Of a DNA stretch of 64,000 bases, positions 1-10,842 are shown one piece after another. Location: assembly GCF_037102585.1 (NCBI RefSeq), contig NW_027043824.1:620001-684000 (forward strand). The letters run 5' to 3'. This DNA is from Saccharomycopsis crataegensis (Eukaryota; Ascomycota; Saccharomycetes; Ascoideales; Saccharomycopsidaceae). How positions within the stretch are numbered: the stretch's first letter is position 1; each line of letters begins with the position of its first letter. Under the pieces are notes generated by a model. The model did not search any database. It saw nothing but the letters and a program-made list of their open reading frames with translations, and had not been told where the DNA came from. Both the position numbers and the translations under genes were made by a program.

Positions 1-800
1 TGGTTTCGGTCCAGTGTGTCTTGATGGTGGTGGTGATATCTGGAATGTACTTGGAAACGGTGATGACAGTGTTAGCACCAGTTGGGTAAATGGTAGTGTA
101 TGAGGTGGTTTTACCGGTGTATTGGACTGGAACAGTGGTGGTGATGTCTGGAATGAATTCAGAAACAGTGATCACAGTGTGGTTACCAGCACCATCTGGG
201 TAAACGGTGGTAAGAGAAACGGTTTCACCAGTGAAGTGGGTAATGGTAGTGGTAGTGGTATCTGGGATGAATTCAGAGACAGTGAAATCAGTACCAGTAC
301 CGGTTGGGTTGGTGGTGGTGTAAGAAGTGGCGTTACCAGTATAGTGAGTGGTGTAGCTAGTAGTTCCATCAGGGATGAACTCAGAAACTGTAATCACGGT
401 GTTAGAACCAGTTGGATAGTAAGTAGTAAAAGAAGTAGTTTTACCAGTGTAGTGGGTCTTGACGGTAGTGGTAATATCTGGAACGAATTCAGAAACAGTA
501 ATCACCGTGTTGTCACCAGTTGGGTAGATGGTGGTAAGGGAAACAGTTTCACCAGTGAAGTGGGTGATGGTAGTAGTAGTGGTATCTGGGATGAATTCAG
601 AGACAGTGAAATCAGTACCAGTACCGGTTGGGTTGGTAGTGGTGTAAGAAGTAGTTTGACCAGTGTAGTGAGTGGTGTAGCTAGTAGTTCCATCAGGGAT
701 AAATTCACTAACAGTAACAATAGTGTTGTCACCGGTTGGCCAGACAGTGGTGTAGGAAGTGGTCTTACCAGTGTAGTGGGTGGTTGTGGTAGTGGTGGTA
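1..800 (-). repeat. Tandem 108-bp (36-aa) adhesin repeats in a 3-unit higher-order array
   Basis: At least seven units of about 36 residues run to the window edge, each built on a THYTG...TTxxPTG...VTVSEFIPD pattern. They fall into three types ordered A-B-C-A-B-C-A: type B carries TNPTGTGTDF, type C carries HFTGETVSLTT, type A carries HYTGKTTSYTT. The near-identical type-C/B boundary recurs 324 bp apart (261 and 585), showing that three units were duplicated as a block. One type-C unit has a small insertion (YPDGAGNHT). Confidence 0.85.
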
Positions 801-1879
801 TCTGGAATATCAACCACGACGGTGTTAGTACCAGCTGGAGCGCTTGCAGTCTCGGTGGTAACGGTGGAAGTGAAAGTTTTGGTCCAGTGGCCAGTAGAAG
901 TAGTTGATCTGTGATAAGGAGTTTCAACGATCACGGTAACTTCACTGCTGAGAGCAGTTGGAGTAGTGGTGGTGGTAGAAGTACCAGTACCGGTCCATTT
1001 GGTAGTGACGGTGGTAGTGCCTCTTGGAGTTTCCACGACAACTTCAATTGGGGAGCTTGGGTTAGACATGGTGGTGGTGTAAGTGGAGGTAGAGGAGCCA
1101 GTCCAAACAGAAGTGATGGTGGTGGTACTAGCTGGGGCCAGAGGAGTAACAGTAACACAAGTAGAATCTTCTTCATCAAATTGATAAACAGAATCACCGA
1201 AAGTAGTAACTTTTTCACCATTTGGATAAGTCACAGTCAATTGCAAGTTAGCGTAATGGACGATGTTAATGTAATCGATTCTAGTAGGGTAGTAGTAACC
1301 ACCTTCAAGGTAAGTTTGTCTAGAAGCATCATAATCGAGACCATCACTAGCAATAGAACCAGTAGTGTAAATGACGGAATCACTGAAGTTGGCATGAGTA
1401 GAAAGAGTTTTACTGTTACAACAATCAAAGGCGGCATCAGAGGCGAAATACAAAACAACAGCATCATCAGTGGTGTGGAAGTCAAAGTTATAGTAACCAG
1501 TTTCCTTAGCGTAGAAGTAACCAGTAAGAATCAAGGTGAAGTTGGAAATGGTGAGGTTGTCCCCGTAAATGTCCCCGTATAAAACACCTGCTGGGGTAGT
1601 TGGGTAAAGAATGTCAATATCTTTGACGTTTTCAGCAGTAGCGATCAATTTACCGTAGTCAGCATAACCATATTCGACGAAAGCTTCGTCATAAGCTTGA
1701 TCGAAGGTATAGTTATAAAATCTGGCGTAGAACCCTTCAGAGGTGTAACTAGAACTGATCCAACAACCTGTACTTTCGTGGATAGCCCCTCTGTTGTCTA
1801 AATCACCATCAGTGGCACTGGCGAGAGTAGCAAATACTTGCACAAGGGCAAGGGATGAGAATAATGACTTGAACCACAT
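1..1879 (-). CDS. FLO-type PA14/GLEYA cell-wall adhesin, 5' part only
   Basis: The gene starts at ATG 1879 and stays open for 626 codons to the left edge, so the C-terminus (probably more repeats and a GPI signal) lies outside. Residues 1-22 look like a secretion signal. Residues ~35-245 resemble a PA14/GLEYA lectin domain: a GVLYGDIYG stretch, an adjacent Asp-Asp pair (138-139) in TTDDAVVLYFA, as in the calcium-binding D-D loop of Flo/Epa adhesins, and a Cys-Cys pair (153-154). After that come Thr-rich linkers and 36-residue Thr repeats with a SEFIPD core. In this family the N-terminal domain binds surface glycans and the repeats form an O-glycosylated stalk in the cell wall. The exact ligand cannot be told. 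The 1.7-kb upstream gap would suit the long promoter typical of adhesin genes. Confidence 0.85.
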   Translation of the reverse strand, partial: MWFKSLFSSLALVQVFATLASATDGDLDNRGAIHESTGCWISSSYTSEGFYARFYNYTFDQAYDEAFVEYGYADYGKLIATAENVKDIDILYPTTPAGVLYGDIYGDNLTISNFTLILTGYFYAKETGYYNFDFHTTDDAVVLYFASDAAFDCCNSKTLSTHANFSDSVIYTTGSIASDGLDYDASRQTYLEGGYYYPTRIDYINIVHYANLQLTVTYPNGEKVTTFGDSVYQFDEEDSTCVTVTPLAPASTTTITSVWTGSSTSTYTTTMSNPSSPIEVVVETPRGTTTVTTKWTGTGTSTTTTTPTALSSEVTVIVETPYHRSTTSTGHWTKTFTSTVTTETASAPAGTNTVVVDIPDTTTTTTTHYTGKTTSYTTVWPTGDNTIVTVSEFIPDGTTSYTTHYTGQTTSYTTTNPTGTGTDFTVSEFIPDTTTTTITHFTGETVSLTTIYPTGDNTVITVSEFVPDITTTVKTHYTGKTTSFTTYYPTGSNTVITVSEFIPDGTTSYTTHYTGNATSYTTTNPTGTGTDFTVSEFIPDTTTTTITHFTGETVSLTTVYPDGAGNHTVITVSEFIPDITTTVPVQYTGKTTSYTTIYPTGANTVITVSKYIPDITTTIKTHWTET

Positions 1880-3625
1880 TTTTTTTTGATACTTTACTAT
1901 TTTAATAATGTAGAGAATTCAATAAAGTAGTGATGATAAAAAAGAAGAATAAACTACAATGACATAACAATTGGTAGAGATCATCAACCCATTTATATAT
2001 TAAGAGCATTATATTATTTTTGATGAGTTGTGGACTGCTGAAACATCCGTCGAGAAAGTCAAGGTCGATCTAAGCTTATGATCGTAAGCTTTTAGCTTAG
2101 TGCGCATGTCATTGTTAGTTTGAAAATATGTGCGAAGACAGAAAAAATTGAGCTAAGAATAAATAACCTCTAGTGAGAAAAAAGTGGAGGACCACAATAA
2201 AGTTTTTTGCAGGCCCCCACCCAAAGCTTGTTATTTGTCGTCTTATCCAAAGGCTTTTCCCTCTGTACGTCCTATTATTTTGATCTCGGATTTCGGTAAC
2301 TTCTGTTTTTTCTTTTTCTTTTGCTTTTTCTTTTTTTTTTTTGGTAAACCCCAACCAAATTAGCGGTTTTTCTATTTGTTTGGAATAGGGTATAATATTT
2401 CCATTAAGAGAGAAGATATTGTTTGACCCAAGTCAGCCCTAGCATGTTTTAGAATAGGTCTGCCTTTTTTTCCCGGATATGAAACGTCATTAAGCCCAAA
2501 ACAGCGTATCAAGAGGTTTTTAGCCTGTGAAGTGCCACCATCAGCATTATTTTGTTACTCACTAGTCTGGCGCATGCTGCATGTCCAGACGCTAGCGCGA
2601 GTTCATGGGAAAATTATACTTCCCGATTGAGAGTATAAGTAGCTTTTGCAAAAAAAAATCACGAGAATAGCACCATTGGTGGATAACAATAGATATTTTA
2701 CTGCTTTATCCGAAACAGGAGACATCGCCTTCACAAATTTAGCTGATTTTGGTTAAATTGATGTCTCAAATGCCACCCACCCCAACTAAGAAAAGAAATA
2801 GACCTACACAAAACCATCACTGACAAGAAATCACAAGAAGGGAAAAAAAAAAAAGAAAAAAGAAAAAAGAAAAAAGAAAAAAGAATCCAATATTTTTTCG
2901 GCAACTACTTGGCCTTTCTAGGAATCATCTTTTTATTTTGTTTTTTGCAAGAAAATCAGTGATCTGGGTTGATTGCATTGGGGAGGCGATATGCCATCAT
3001 GCAGGCCCATTTTTTGATGTTCCAGGTGGAAACCTTCTGTGATCCAATTACTGTAAAACAAAAAGCAAAAATGGGTGGAGCAGACTTGCAAACAACACCT
3101 ATAGGTATTTCTGCAGAGATTACGGACGTACAGCTTTCTGAAAATAATTTCAAATCACACAGGTGTGTTCCAAATAGTTATCATGGCCTATCCCAGAGTT
3201 GCGTTAAATTAAGCGATCAAAGAAACCTACCAGCACGTAGGATTTACTAGTAAGATCTACGGAATAAGGAAATGAGCCGATAAATATGGTTTCCAAAAGT
3301 GTTTTATTGTCATTTAGTGAAAATATTCTCTGCAATATACATGTCTCGACTGAATGGCATAGATTTCATCCTTCAAGAAAGCCTCCTATTCCGATGGACA
3401 AAAAAGACCCAGCGTAGCTTCAACAATTGCAATAGGTTTTTGATGGTTTCCTTATCTTTTCAAATGCATCATATCCATAATACATCATGTCCATAATACA
3501 AATTCACTGAAATTTGGGAGAAATACCATTAGGATATTAAAAAAAAAAAAAGGGAGGGGATGTCTTTTACCAAAAACCATTTGCTCCAATTTTTGTCTTT
3601 GGTGGGTTTCATACCCCTTCAGTTC
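1880..3625. other. Intergenic: adhesin upstream region
   Basis: No convincing gene. It holds an A-rich heptamer tract (about 2843-2884, repeats of AAAAAAG), poly-pyrimidine stretches near 2310-2340, and a short stem (GTCTGG / CCAGAC) around 2564-2590 enclosing GCATGC. Short open frames near 2969-3250 have no recognisable features. Probably the long regulatory region of the adhesin plus the 3' flank of the next gene. Confidence 0.5.
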
Positions 3626-6100
3626 CTAATTCATTATTGGGACTGATTTTCTTTCCAAAATTCTGTACAATTTCTTCTCCTTCTTCCTGTTCTGCTTCAT
3701 TAATCGTTTGAATTTATTAACCACCATGACAAACTTCACAAGCACTATCAACTTTTTTCTGGGCGACATCGCCGAGGAATGAAAGTTTCGATTATTAAAT
3801 GTCAACACATTACTAAGCTTAGCATCAAGATGTATCGACAAGTTATTAAAATAGCTGGTGCTTGGATTATGAATTGGCGCGGTTTGCCTTTGTTTACCAT
3901 GACCAGTATGACTATCGAAAATCTTAGATATTTCGCTCTGGGTTAATTCATCAATGCCAGAAATATCAATCAATCGGTTTAATTTATTGTCACTCTTTGT
4001 ATTAGAATCCCGAGAATACTTCATCAATTGAAGCAAACAGTCGACATAAACTTCTCGAACTGTATGTTCAAGATAACCGCTCACAAACTTGAGCCCGCTT
4101 ATTCGAGCCTTCAACTTTGACATTTCAAAATCCTTCAAATAACGTTCCTTGATAAGGTTATTAAGACAATTCTCGAGGCTAGAAATATAGCCCTTAATTT
4201 CCAATTGGTTAGGATGGTCACTAGAAGCAAAAGTATCAAATATCTGGGATCTCAACTTGGAATTGTCAACTATTGATTGATCTAATGCACTATGAAATAA
4301 TGTCTGGTTAGCTCTGTTGGTGTCAATTAGTTCATCCAGTGTTTGTGGCTGTGATGTCAGTCTTTTTTGTTTCATAATTTCCATTTCTAAATTCTGTTTG
4401 TCATTCTTCAACTTGATTTTCTCATTCTCCACTTCTTGTCTCATCTTTTGCACTTTCTGCTTTTCTGATTTCAACTTTGCCAATTCAATGGAAAATTCTT
4501 TCTTGGCATTTTCAAAGTCTTCTCTTTCGCGTTCCAACACTTTTAGATCATACAGCAACCGCAATTTCTCGTACTCTAATTGCTCTCTATCCTCATCTCC
4601 GAGGATGGTGTCTGAGGAATCACCGTTGTCAATAAAATCATTGCCAGATTTTGTATCAGCAGGGAGTTCCGAGGTTTGATGATTCTCAACTTTTCTTTGT
4701 TCCTCTTCATCCATATCGATATTATCATATATTTGATTTTCTATTTTTTCAATCCTACCTTTTGCCTCAATAAATATAGGGTTCTGGATTTCTTTGGCTC
4801 TATGCGTAGTATTGATTTCTGGAGAATTGGTTTGCTCTTTCTCAATATTAGCGAAGGAAACTTTCCTGATCAATGGGGTACTACTATCGATCGAGTATAA
4901 CTTGGCAGGGGTGCTGGTCATATTGTTTGCGCTGCTAAAATGAGTGGGCATTACTGATAGATCATTATCTGTTAACTCGGCCAGGTTTGGTGACTGATTA
5001 CTGAAAGGACTAGATTGAGATTCCATAACAGCATTAGTATTAAGTTTTACGCCATCACTGAACGCAACTTTTTCCATCCGCAAAGGTTCTAATTCCTCAA
5101 TTTTTCCCAAAGGATATTGCTGGCCTTCTTTACCAGGAAAGTCAAGGTCGTACTCAAATGAAGATTCTAGTCCCAAGGATTCGATATCGGAATCAAGGAT
5201 ATTTTTTTTGGGCACATCGTATAATTTCATCAATCTTTCACTTTTAGAGGCGTCTTTGGCCTCATTTTCTAGCGAGTCCCTCTTTAGCTGGGCAATTTCG
5301 TCAAGGGTGGTATTTGAGCTCGACGCATTGGAGACCATTGAATAGTAGTTAGTTTTCCCATCATCAAAAGTTATGTCTCTCAAGCTCTTGGATCGTGTGA
5401 CTGGTTTTGGGTATACTATTTTTGTCGATGATGATTGTCGTGTTAGGTTGTTGGGCTGTGAATGCTTTCCGAGTGACGGATCATTTGATTTTTTAGAATT
5501 ATCATTAATCCTAGGAAGAGGTCTGTCAGCATTCTTGGTACTGGTTTTCTTATTTTGAGTCACATTAACGTCCAATGATTTGCCAACCACTCTCGCCGTT
5601 TGCTTCTTTTGGTTATTGTTCTTGATGCTGCCTTTCCCATCTAGTATCGTTTTAACATCATCTGAAAATCTCAGCTTTTTCTTTATATTTCTTTTTTTTT
5701 CTTGTCCGTGCTTATTATTGGTGAAAATATTTTTCCTCCCAAACTCTCCACTTTCCTTCAATAGCTTGATCTCTGTAGCATCGCTCATGAAACTTATATC
5801 CTTATTTTTATCGTATTCGAAAATCATGTTTTCTAAATCTAATTTGGCCAATTTTTTTTCAAGGCGGATATTATCCAATACTCTTTCGGTTTCCCATAAG
5901 GATTTATCAATAAAATTACCGTTTTTCGAATGATCAGCAGTAATGGTCCTCTGCAATCCATGGGGTATATTATTGCCAGGATGATGTAGCGAAGTTTTGG
6001 CTTCACGATTATGATTCTTTAGATGGGCACTATGCAATTGTTTTTGAACATTCAGCTGTTGGAGAGCAGTAATAGTATTAATTTGGGAAAAATCCGCCAT
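3626..6100 (-). CDS. Unrecognised 824-aa coiled-coil protein, possibly cytoskeletal or spindle-pole related
   Basis: One long open frame from ATG 6100. I do not recognise the family. Residues 1-100 have a short amphipathic N-terminus and a conserved-looking LWETERVLDNIRLEKKLAKL helix. Residues 110-500 are low-complexity, Ser/Asn/Lys-rich and probably disordered, with several SP/TP sites. Residues ~503-582 are a strong Glu/Lys-rich coiled coil. Residues 630-700 form another helical block, and the last 50 residues are very basic (SPRKKLIVLVK...KQNRKKEKK). A disordered linker, central coiled coil and basic tail would suit a structural spindle-pole or cortical protein, but this is inference from architecture only. 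The 5' flank carries CACGTG at 6230. Confidence 0.8.
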   Translation of the reverse strand: MADFSQINTITALQQLNVQKQLHSAHLKNHNREAKTSLHHPGNNIPHGLQRTITADHSKNGNFIDKSLWETERVLDNIRLEKKLAKLDLENMIFEYDKNKDISFMSDATEIKLLKESGEFGRKNIFTNNKHGQEKKRNIKKKLRFSDDVKTILDGKGSIKNNNQKKQTARVVGKSLDVNVTQNKKTSTKNADRPLPRINDNSKKSNDPSLGKHSQPNNLTRQSSSTKIVYPKPVTRSKSLRDITFDDGKTNYYSMVSNASSSNTTLDEIAQLKRDSLENEAKDASKSERLMKLYDVPKKNILDSDIESLGLESSFEYDLDFPGKEGQQYPLGKIEELEPLRMEKVAFSDGVKLNTNAVMESQSSPFSNQSPNLAELTDNDLSVMPTHFSSANNMTSTPAKLYSIDSSTPLIRKVSFANIEKEQTNSPEINTTHRAKEIQNPIFIEAKGRIEKIENQIYDNIDMDEEEQRKVENHQTSELPADTKSGNDFIDNGDSSDTILGDEDREQLEYEKLRLLYDLKVLEREREDFENAKKEFSIELAKLKSEKQKVQKMRQEVENEKIKLKNDKQNLEMEIMKQKRLTSQPQTLDELIDTNRANQTLFHSALDQSIVDNSKLRSQIFDTFASSDHPNQLEIKGYISSLENCLNNLIKERYLKDFEMSKLKARISGLKFVSGYLEHTVREVYVDCLLQLMKYSRDSNTKSDNKLNRLIDISGIDELTQSEISKIFDSHTGHGKQRQTAPIHNPSTSYFNNLSIHLDAKLSNVLTFNNRNFHSSAMSPRKKLIVLVKFVMVVNKFKRLMKQNRKKEKKLYRILERKSVPIMN

Positions 6101-7011
6101 TTTAAAGTACGCAAAAAAAAGAACCCTGGGCTATATCTTATCTCCCATTATATTGCGATTCTCACTTATTATCATTGGCTTTTTGGCGATTTTGTTTGTT
6201 TATTTTTCTGTGTTTGTTGACATTATGAGCACGTGATTATAAACAAACAAATGCCATCATCATATATTATATCGTATGGATACTATATAGCATATGTAGA
6301 GTAGATAATAATAATATATGCGGTATATTATCGGAAGATCATTGATTATATTATTGTTTTGAGAATCATAGGTTCTTATTTTTTCTTTTATAACCGGTTT
6401 TTTTTTGTTTTTTTTTTTCATTTGAAGAGATTCCGAACCTCAAGATGACACGTTCGAATCTCATTTCTGATAAATACTTTTCTTATAAATACTTTTCTTA
6501 TAAATACTTTTCTTTTGAAACAAGGACCTTTCAAAATAAAATCAAGATCCAAAAAAAACTAATTAAAAGTATATTCTTCATGATACTTTTCAAATATCAA
6601 ATTATCTACTGTATTATTTTGATTTAAACATAAATGTGTTCTGAGAGAGATTAACTTCTCAAATTGGAACATTTCCTACGAACACATAAAGACTAATACT
6701 CATTGGAGTTTTATCTTAGAAGATAGTGATCCATGTCTTGTACTTTGAAGGAAAAAAAAAAAAAAAAATTAGATAGAGTGTTTAAAAAATGCACTTTGCT
6801 CAAATATTTTAGTACCTGATAATACAATAGAACATATGTTCATTTTTTCTTGGTTTTTAGGATTATTGTAAAATCAAATTTATTTATCTGTCCACCAAAA
6901 AAGTTTTGAAGAGTAAATGCCTTCAGAGTTGGAGAAAATAGTTACAATACATTTTGAGAGAAAAAAAAAATATCAAGAGAATATAGATATTTTAAATTTA
7001 TAATATAAAGA

Positions 7012-7951
7012 AAAGATAGCGATGATTTGGTGAAGTATTCCTTGGACTACATCGCATCATTAATGAGAATGTGGGAGATCAATGGATTTCCAGACCAAAG
7101 CCATGATCTTCAGAAAAGAATTTGGATTCTATTAAGAGGATCCAATTTCCCTGGATATCAATTATATAAGAAATTTAAAGCCTACTAGATAAAATCATTC
7201 GAACTTAGATTCCTAGGGTTTGGATTATATATTGAGCTGTATTACGACATCGTTATAAAATGTACATTCAATCTGATAGTTGTATATTACGCGTTTTTTA
7301 ATTATTTTTTTTTTTTTGACATATATTTAGCAAATTAAATATTATATATCAAGATTGATAATGATAACATTATTTTTCACACATTCTATAATACATTTTT
7401 TTTTATTTTTTTTGGAATTACAACGTTAGAATTCTAACCCTTCGCCAAGCGACATGACTTGACGCGTCGAATTTATTGAAGACGAACTATTGCGAAAGCT
7501 TTTTCCAATGAGATAATCCACAAACGATATTATAAATATAATTAGATACTAGGATGCTCATGATAATAAACTATGCTCACCAAACATCTGATACTATTAG
7601 ATATTGTTTATAATGATCACCAAAACTATCCATCAGTATATATATATACTCTCCCCAAATATGGTCTTTACTGGGAGGACTGATGTAAAATATAACATCT
7701 CTCCAGTAATCAAATTGAAATTATTATTTGGGCTGTAAACATTTCTTTTTTCCAATATCGTTCTTTGGAAGTATTGAATAGGAATATCATATTGCGGTAA
7801 CTTTTCTCACAGGGAAATTTTCAACGCGTCGGTCAAAAAGAAAATCCTTTTTGACTTTGATGAATATTATAAAGATCCATCAAAATATCTCCTCAAATTG
7901 GGTGTGAAATATGGTTCATCAAGAGATTTCCTCAATTGGTATGAAAATTGA
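7012..7951 (+). pseudogene. Possible fossil of a coding element, broken
   Basis: Two separate open stretches of about 60 residues each (around 7012-7188 and 7770-7951) have protein-like composition, rich in Trp, Tyr, Phe and charged residues, unlike the poly-Lys/poly-Phe junk frames of the surrounding AT-rich DNA. Neither begins with a good ATG and the DNA between them is broken. I recognise no family with confidence; a retroelement gag-like remnant or a decayed host gene are both possible. The age appears considerable. Confidence 0.2.
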
Positions 7952-8112
7952 ACAGCCTAGTGCATTATTAGAAATACGCCTATCGTAGGTACACATGAAA
8001 TTTTTTGTAAATCATAACATCAAGCCAAACCTGATGAACACCATCATTATATTATAACTAACCATGAAAGAAAAGAAAACTTTAAACAAGAAATGAAGTG
8101 ATGGAGGTATTA

Positions 8113-8128
8113 ACAAAAAAAAAAAAAG

Positions 8129-8183
<55 letters not shown>

Positions 8184-8196
8184 AGAAAAAAAAAAA
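8113..8196. repeat. Long poly(A) tract
   Basis: Nearly uninterrupted adenines with a few G interruptions, immediately downstream of the MYB gene on its 3' side. Read on the gene strand it is a poly(T) run. Length here may not be reliable in the assembly. Confidence 0.9.
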
Positions 8197-8233
8197 GGGG
8201 GAAAAAATATAGACAGTAAAAACCATTCATCAA

Positions 8234-10036
8234 CTAACTAAGCAAATTTGAAATCGCAATTCTTCCTCCTTGTGCTTCTTCTTTTTTAGGATCAGTCTCC
8301 TCTGTTGATGTTTCAGAAGAAACAGTCGCAGATGATGCCGGCACTACCGGCGAAGCATCAGTCATAACCACATTGTTGTCTATTTGATCACCGGTTTTTA
8401 TCAGAGTTGGGTCGCCAGCTGAACAATCAATGACCATTCTTTCTGCCGCGCCGGGACATGGTTTGCCATGATGTTGTGGAATAGCAGCAGCAGCAGCAGT
8501 GGCTGTTGGTCTAAACGAGAAATTCGATTTAAACAATCCTGCACCGCCCAGGGTTTTCTGTGAAGGGGCGATGGTTGTCGATACACCAGTTTTCAAGTTT
8601 TCATGAGTTTTTTTGTCTAAAGAGAAGTTTGGTTTGAAGATATCATTCAGTAAGTTTTCAGAATTGGTCGACAAAGGTGGTAAGGTTACCAGATGCAGGT
8701 GCTGAAGATGTTGGTAAACAGGCGGATTGAAACTTTGATGTGATGGCCCGTGTGTATTCTGATGGTACGAGGCAATCGACGTGGTATGATGTGAAAGTGC
8801 AGTGGTGCTAAAGTTCAATGGAGGTAGAGTGTTACCATTATTATTATTATTATTAATATTAATATTATTATTATTGGGGTCTTTTGGTGGCATTTGATCA
8901 CCTGGTTTATTGGGCGAGGAATATCCGCTATTCATAGGGGTGGAGGAATTCGTGATTCCCATATTATTTAATCCGAATATCGAATGTCTTTTCCTGGTAC
9001 CTTCTAAAGTATTTCCCAAGCCAACAGATAACCCCAAGCCAGTGTTACCACCCAAGCCGCTTGAGGTATCGATGATTGAAGAACGACGAGAATTGGACGT
9101 CAATGAATCGTTGCTAGAATACGCGTCAAAAGAAATCAGAGAATTACGAGAGTTAACTAGCGACGTTGGAGATGGCAGAATATAATTTGAAGACAATATG
9201 GTAGCTGCTGAATGTCGGCGATCAAGTAAGCGGCGTTTTGAAAACTCGCTGCCGATAAGAGACGGCTGGTTTTGAGCTGAGCCGGTGGTGATATATGTCG
9301 GAACAAAGCCGTTTTGATTATTGTAGGTGCTCTCTGTAGATTGATATGATAAATTAGGAGTCAAAGAGGGCAAATTGATTTGCGATGACATAGGAGGCGG
9401 AAATTGTTTCAAAGATCCACCAACATTGGCTGGTGGTTGGAGATTATGTGGATGACTAGGACTGGAATACCCTAGATGTTCCGAAGAAGAGGCCATGTGT
9501 TGAGGATGATGGTCCATTGACGAGTCACTGTTATTCTCTATAGGAGCTGTTCTTTGTTGTTGTTGTTGTTGTTGTTGTTGTTGCAGATTGGCCAAGTTAT
9601 GGAGATATTGTTCTTGAGGTAATGTTGCTTGGGCACTGGCTCTTCTTCTTCTATTGGCACCACCATTCCACCAGTTCTTGATGGCATTATCTGACCTTCC
9701 ATTTAAGTGCCTGGCAATCTCTGCCCATCGTTTACCGTATCGAACAACTAACTCCTCGATCAACGCCCCTTCTTCGGGGGTGATTGGCGACCGATTTAAC
9801 GAGGGTTTCAAATTCTGGTGATATCGTTCACGACACTGTTTGGCGGTACGCGACCCCAAAAAGTTCAGGATTCGTACCCAGTTTGTAGGACCATAAAGAG
9901 TTATGAGTTCCATCAACTTGCGATCTTCTTCCGGAGACCAAGGGCCTCTTTTTTGAGAAAAGTGATGCTGTTGTTGTTGTTGTTGTTTTGTTGTCGAGTC
10001 TGCGATAGACTGACCGAACTGATCGTCGGGGGGCAT
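8234..10036 (-). CDS. FlbD-like R2R3-MYB transcription factor
   Basis: 600 aa from ATG 10036, which has A at -3; the frame continues upstream but without an earlier ATG. Two MYB repeats lie at residues 31-78 (KRGPWSPEED...NWVRI...QCRERYHQNL) and 82-129 (SPITPEEG...RWAEIARHL...NAIKNWWNG). The QCRERYHQNLKPSLN and RSDNAIKNWWNG signatures are those of Aspergillus FlbD and its fungal relatives, nuclear DNA-binding regulators of development. The first Trp of the second repeat is replaced by Ile, as in that family. The rest is low complexity: poly-Gln at 17-23 and ~148-157, an Asn run encoded by AAT/ATT repeats, and Ser/Pro-rich stretches likely to act in activation or repression. Target genes cannot be read from sequence. 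It could also be named after other two-repeat fungal MYBs, but not Bas1, which has three repeats. Confidence 0.85.
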   Translation of the reverse strand: MPPDDQFGQSIADSTTKQQQQQQHHFSQKRGPWSPEEDRKLMELITLYGPTNWVRILNFLGSRTAKQCRERYHQNLKPSLNRSPITPEEGALIEELVVRYGKRWAEIARHLNGRSDNAIKNWWNGGANRRRRASAQATLPQEQYLHNLANLQQQQQQQQQQRTAPIENNSDSSMDHHPQHMASSSEHLGYSSPSHPHNLQPPANVGGSLKQFPPPMSSQINLPSLTPNLSYQSTESTYNNQNGFVPTYITTGSAQNQPSLIGSEFSKRRLLDRRHSAATILSSNYILPSPTSLVNSRNSLISFDAYSSNDSLTSNSRRSSIIDTSSGLGGNTGLGLSVGLGNTLEGTRKRHSIFGLNNMGITNSSTPMNSGYSSPNKPGDQMPPKDPNNNNININNNNNNGNTLPPLNFSTTALSHHTTSIASYHQNTHGPSHQSFNPPVYQHLQHLHLVTLPPLSTNSENLLNDIFKPNFSLDKKTHENLKTGVSTTIAPSQKTLGGAGLFKSNFSFRPTATAAAAAIPQHHGKPCPGAAERMVIDCSAGDPTLIKTGDQIDNNVVMTDASPVVPASSATVSSETSTEETDPKKEEAQGGRIAISNLLS

Positions 10037-10842
10037 TATTTTAAAAGAAGTTTCGATAGCAAGGGTGTTCTGAGTATTCAATAATGAGGGGGGAAAAAAA
10101 AGTACTATTATTGGTATTGTTGTGGGTATTGTAGGGTAGATTCTGTGCAACGCTACGGTGGATGTTTGATGATCTTTAGGTGGTGACAATACAATTAATT
10201 CCTCACACAGTGCAAAAAAGCCACTGCTAGGGGCACCGCAGCTGCCGCACGGCGGGCCGGGTGCATTCAGCTGCAGGGTAACTAACTAACCGGTATAGCT
10301 ATAAAGGGCCGTTATCCCTTTTGCCTTATATTATTTGGACTTTCGTCTTGCGGGAATATCTTTTCTTCGGGTAGATAGGGCTTATTGTGGAGTTCTGAAT
10401 GATGTGCCAATGGAAGGCATCATGGATGTTGTGTGTGTGCTGGTGTTCTTGTTGAAAGTGTGCGGGTGTGTGTGTACAATAGATTGAAATATGTGTACAC
10501 AGCTTCGGCATCTGTTTTGAAACGTATTGTTGGATGATCCGAGTCTTTCTACACGAGGATCATCTGGCCACTACTGTCCATCTTTTGTTGAGAACTGCTG
10601 ATCAGGCTGCAACTTAAATAACATAATACAATAAGAAAGGGGAAAAAAAGAAAAAAAAAAAAAGGAAGAGAGGGAGTAATAAAACAAGGATTGGTATTGA
10701 AGATAGCTCTTACAGGAGATGTTTTGAAGTGTGTGTGTGTGTGTGTGTGTGTGTTTTAAATGAAATCCCAAGGATGGTATTATAAGGTTTTTTCTATAAT
10801 TCTAAGGGTGAAACATATACCAACACTTGACAAGAAGAAAAA
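10037..10842. other. Intergenic: MYB gene 5' flank and PNGase-like gene 3' flank
   Basis: No gene seen. It holds a GC-rich block near 10230-10260 (CCGCACGGCGGGCCGG), a TATAAAG at about 10301, a GT-rich stretch at 10430-10475 and a (GT)13 microsatellite at 10729-10754. Confidence 0.5.
10729..10754. repeat. (GT)13 microsatellite
   Basis: Thirteen uninterrupted GT dinucleotides, downstream of the first PNGase A-type gene. Confidence 0.95.

Larger units (their letters stand above)
6101..8233. other. Intergenic, 2.1 kb, very AT-rich
   Basis: No intact gene found. Contents: three copies of a 15-bp unit (ATAAATACTTTTCTT, about 6470-6516), several A/T runs, a 12-bp palindrome TTAGAATTCTAA near 7430, broken protein-like stretches listed separately (7012-7951), and a long adenine tract next to the MYB gene 3' end. 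Confidence 0.5.

Noticed and set aside
122-1582. Open frames on the plus strand opposite the adhesin
   Set aside because: They are antisense shadows of the Thr-rich repeats; the minus frame from ATG 1879 has a signal peptide and a PA14-like domain.
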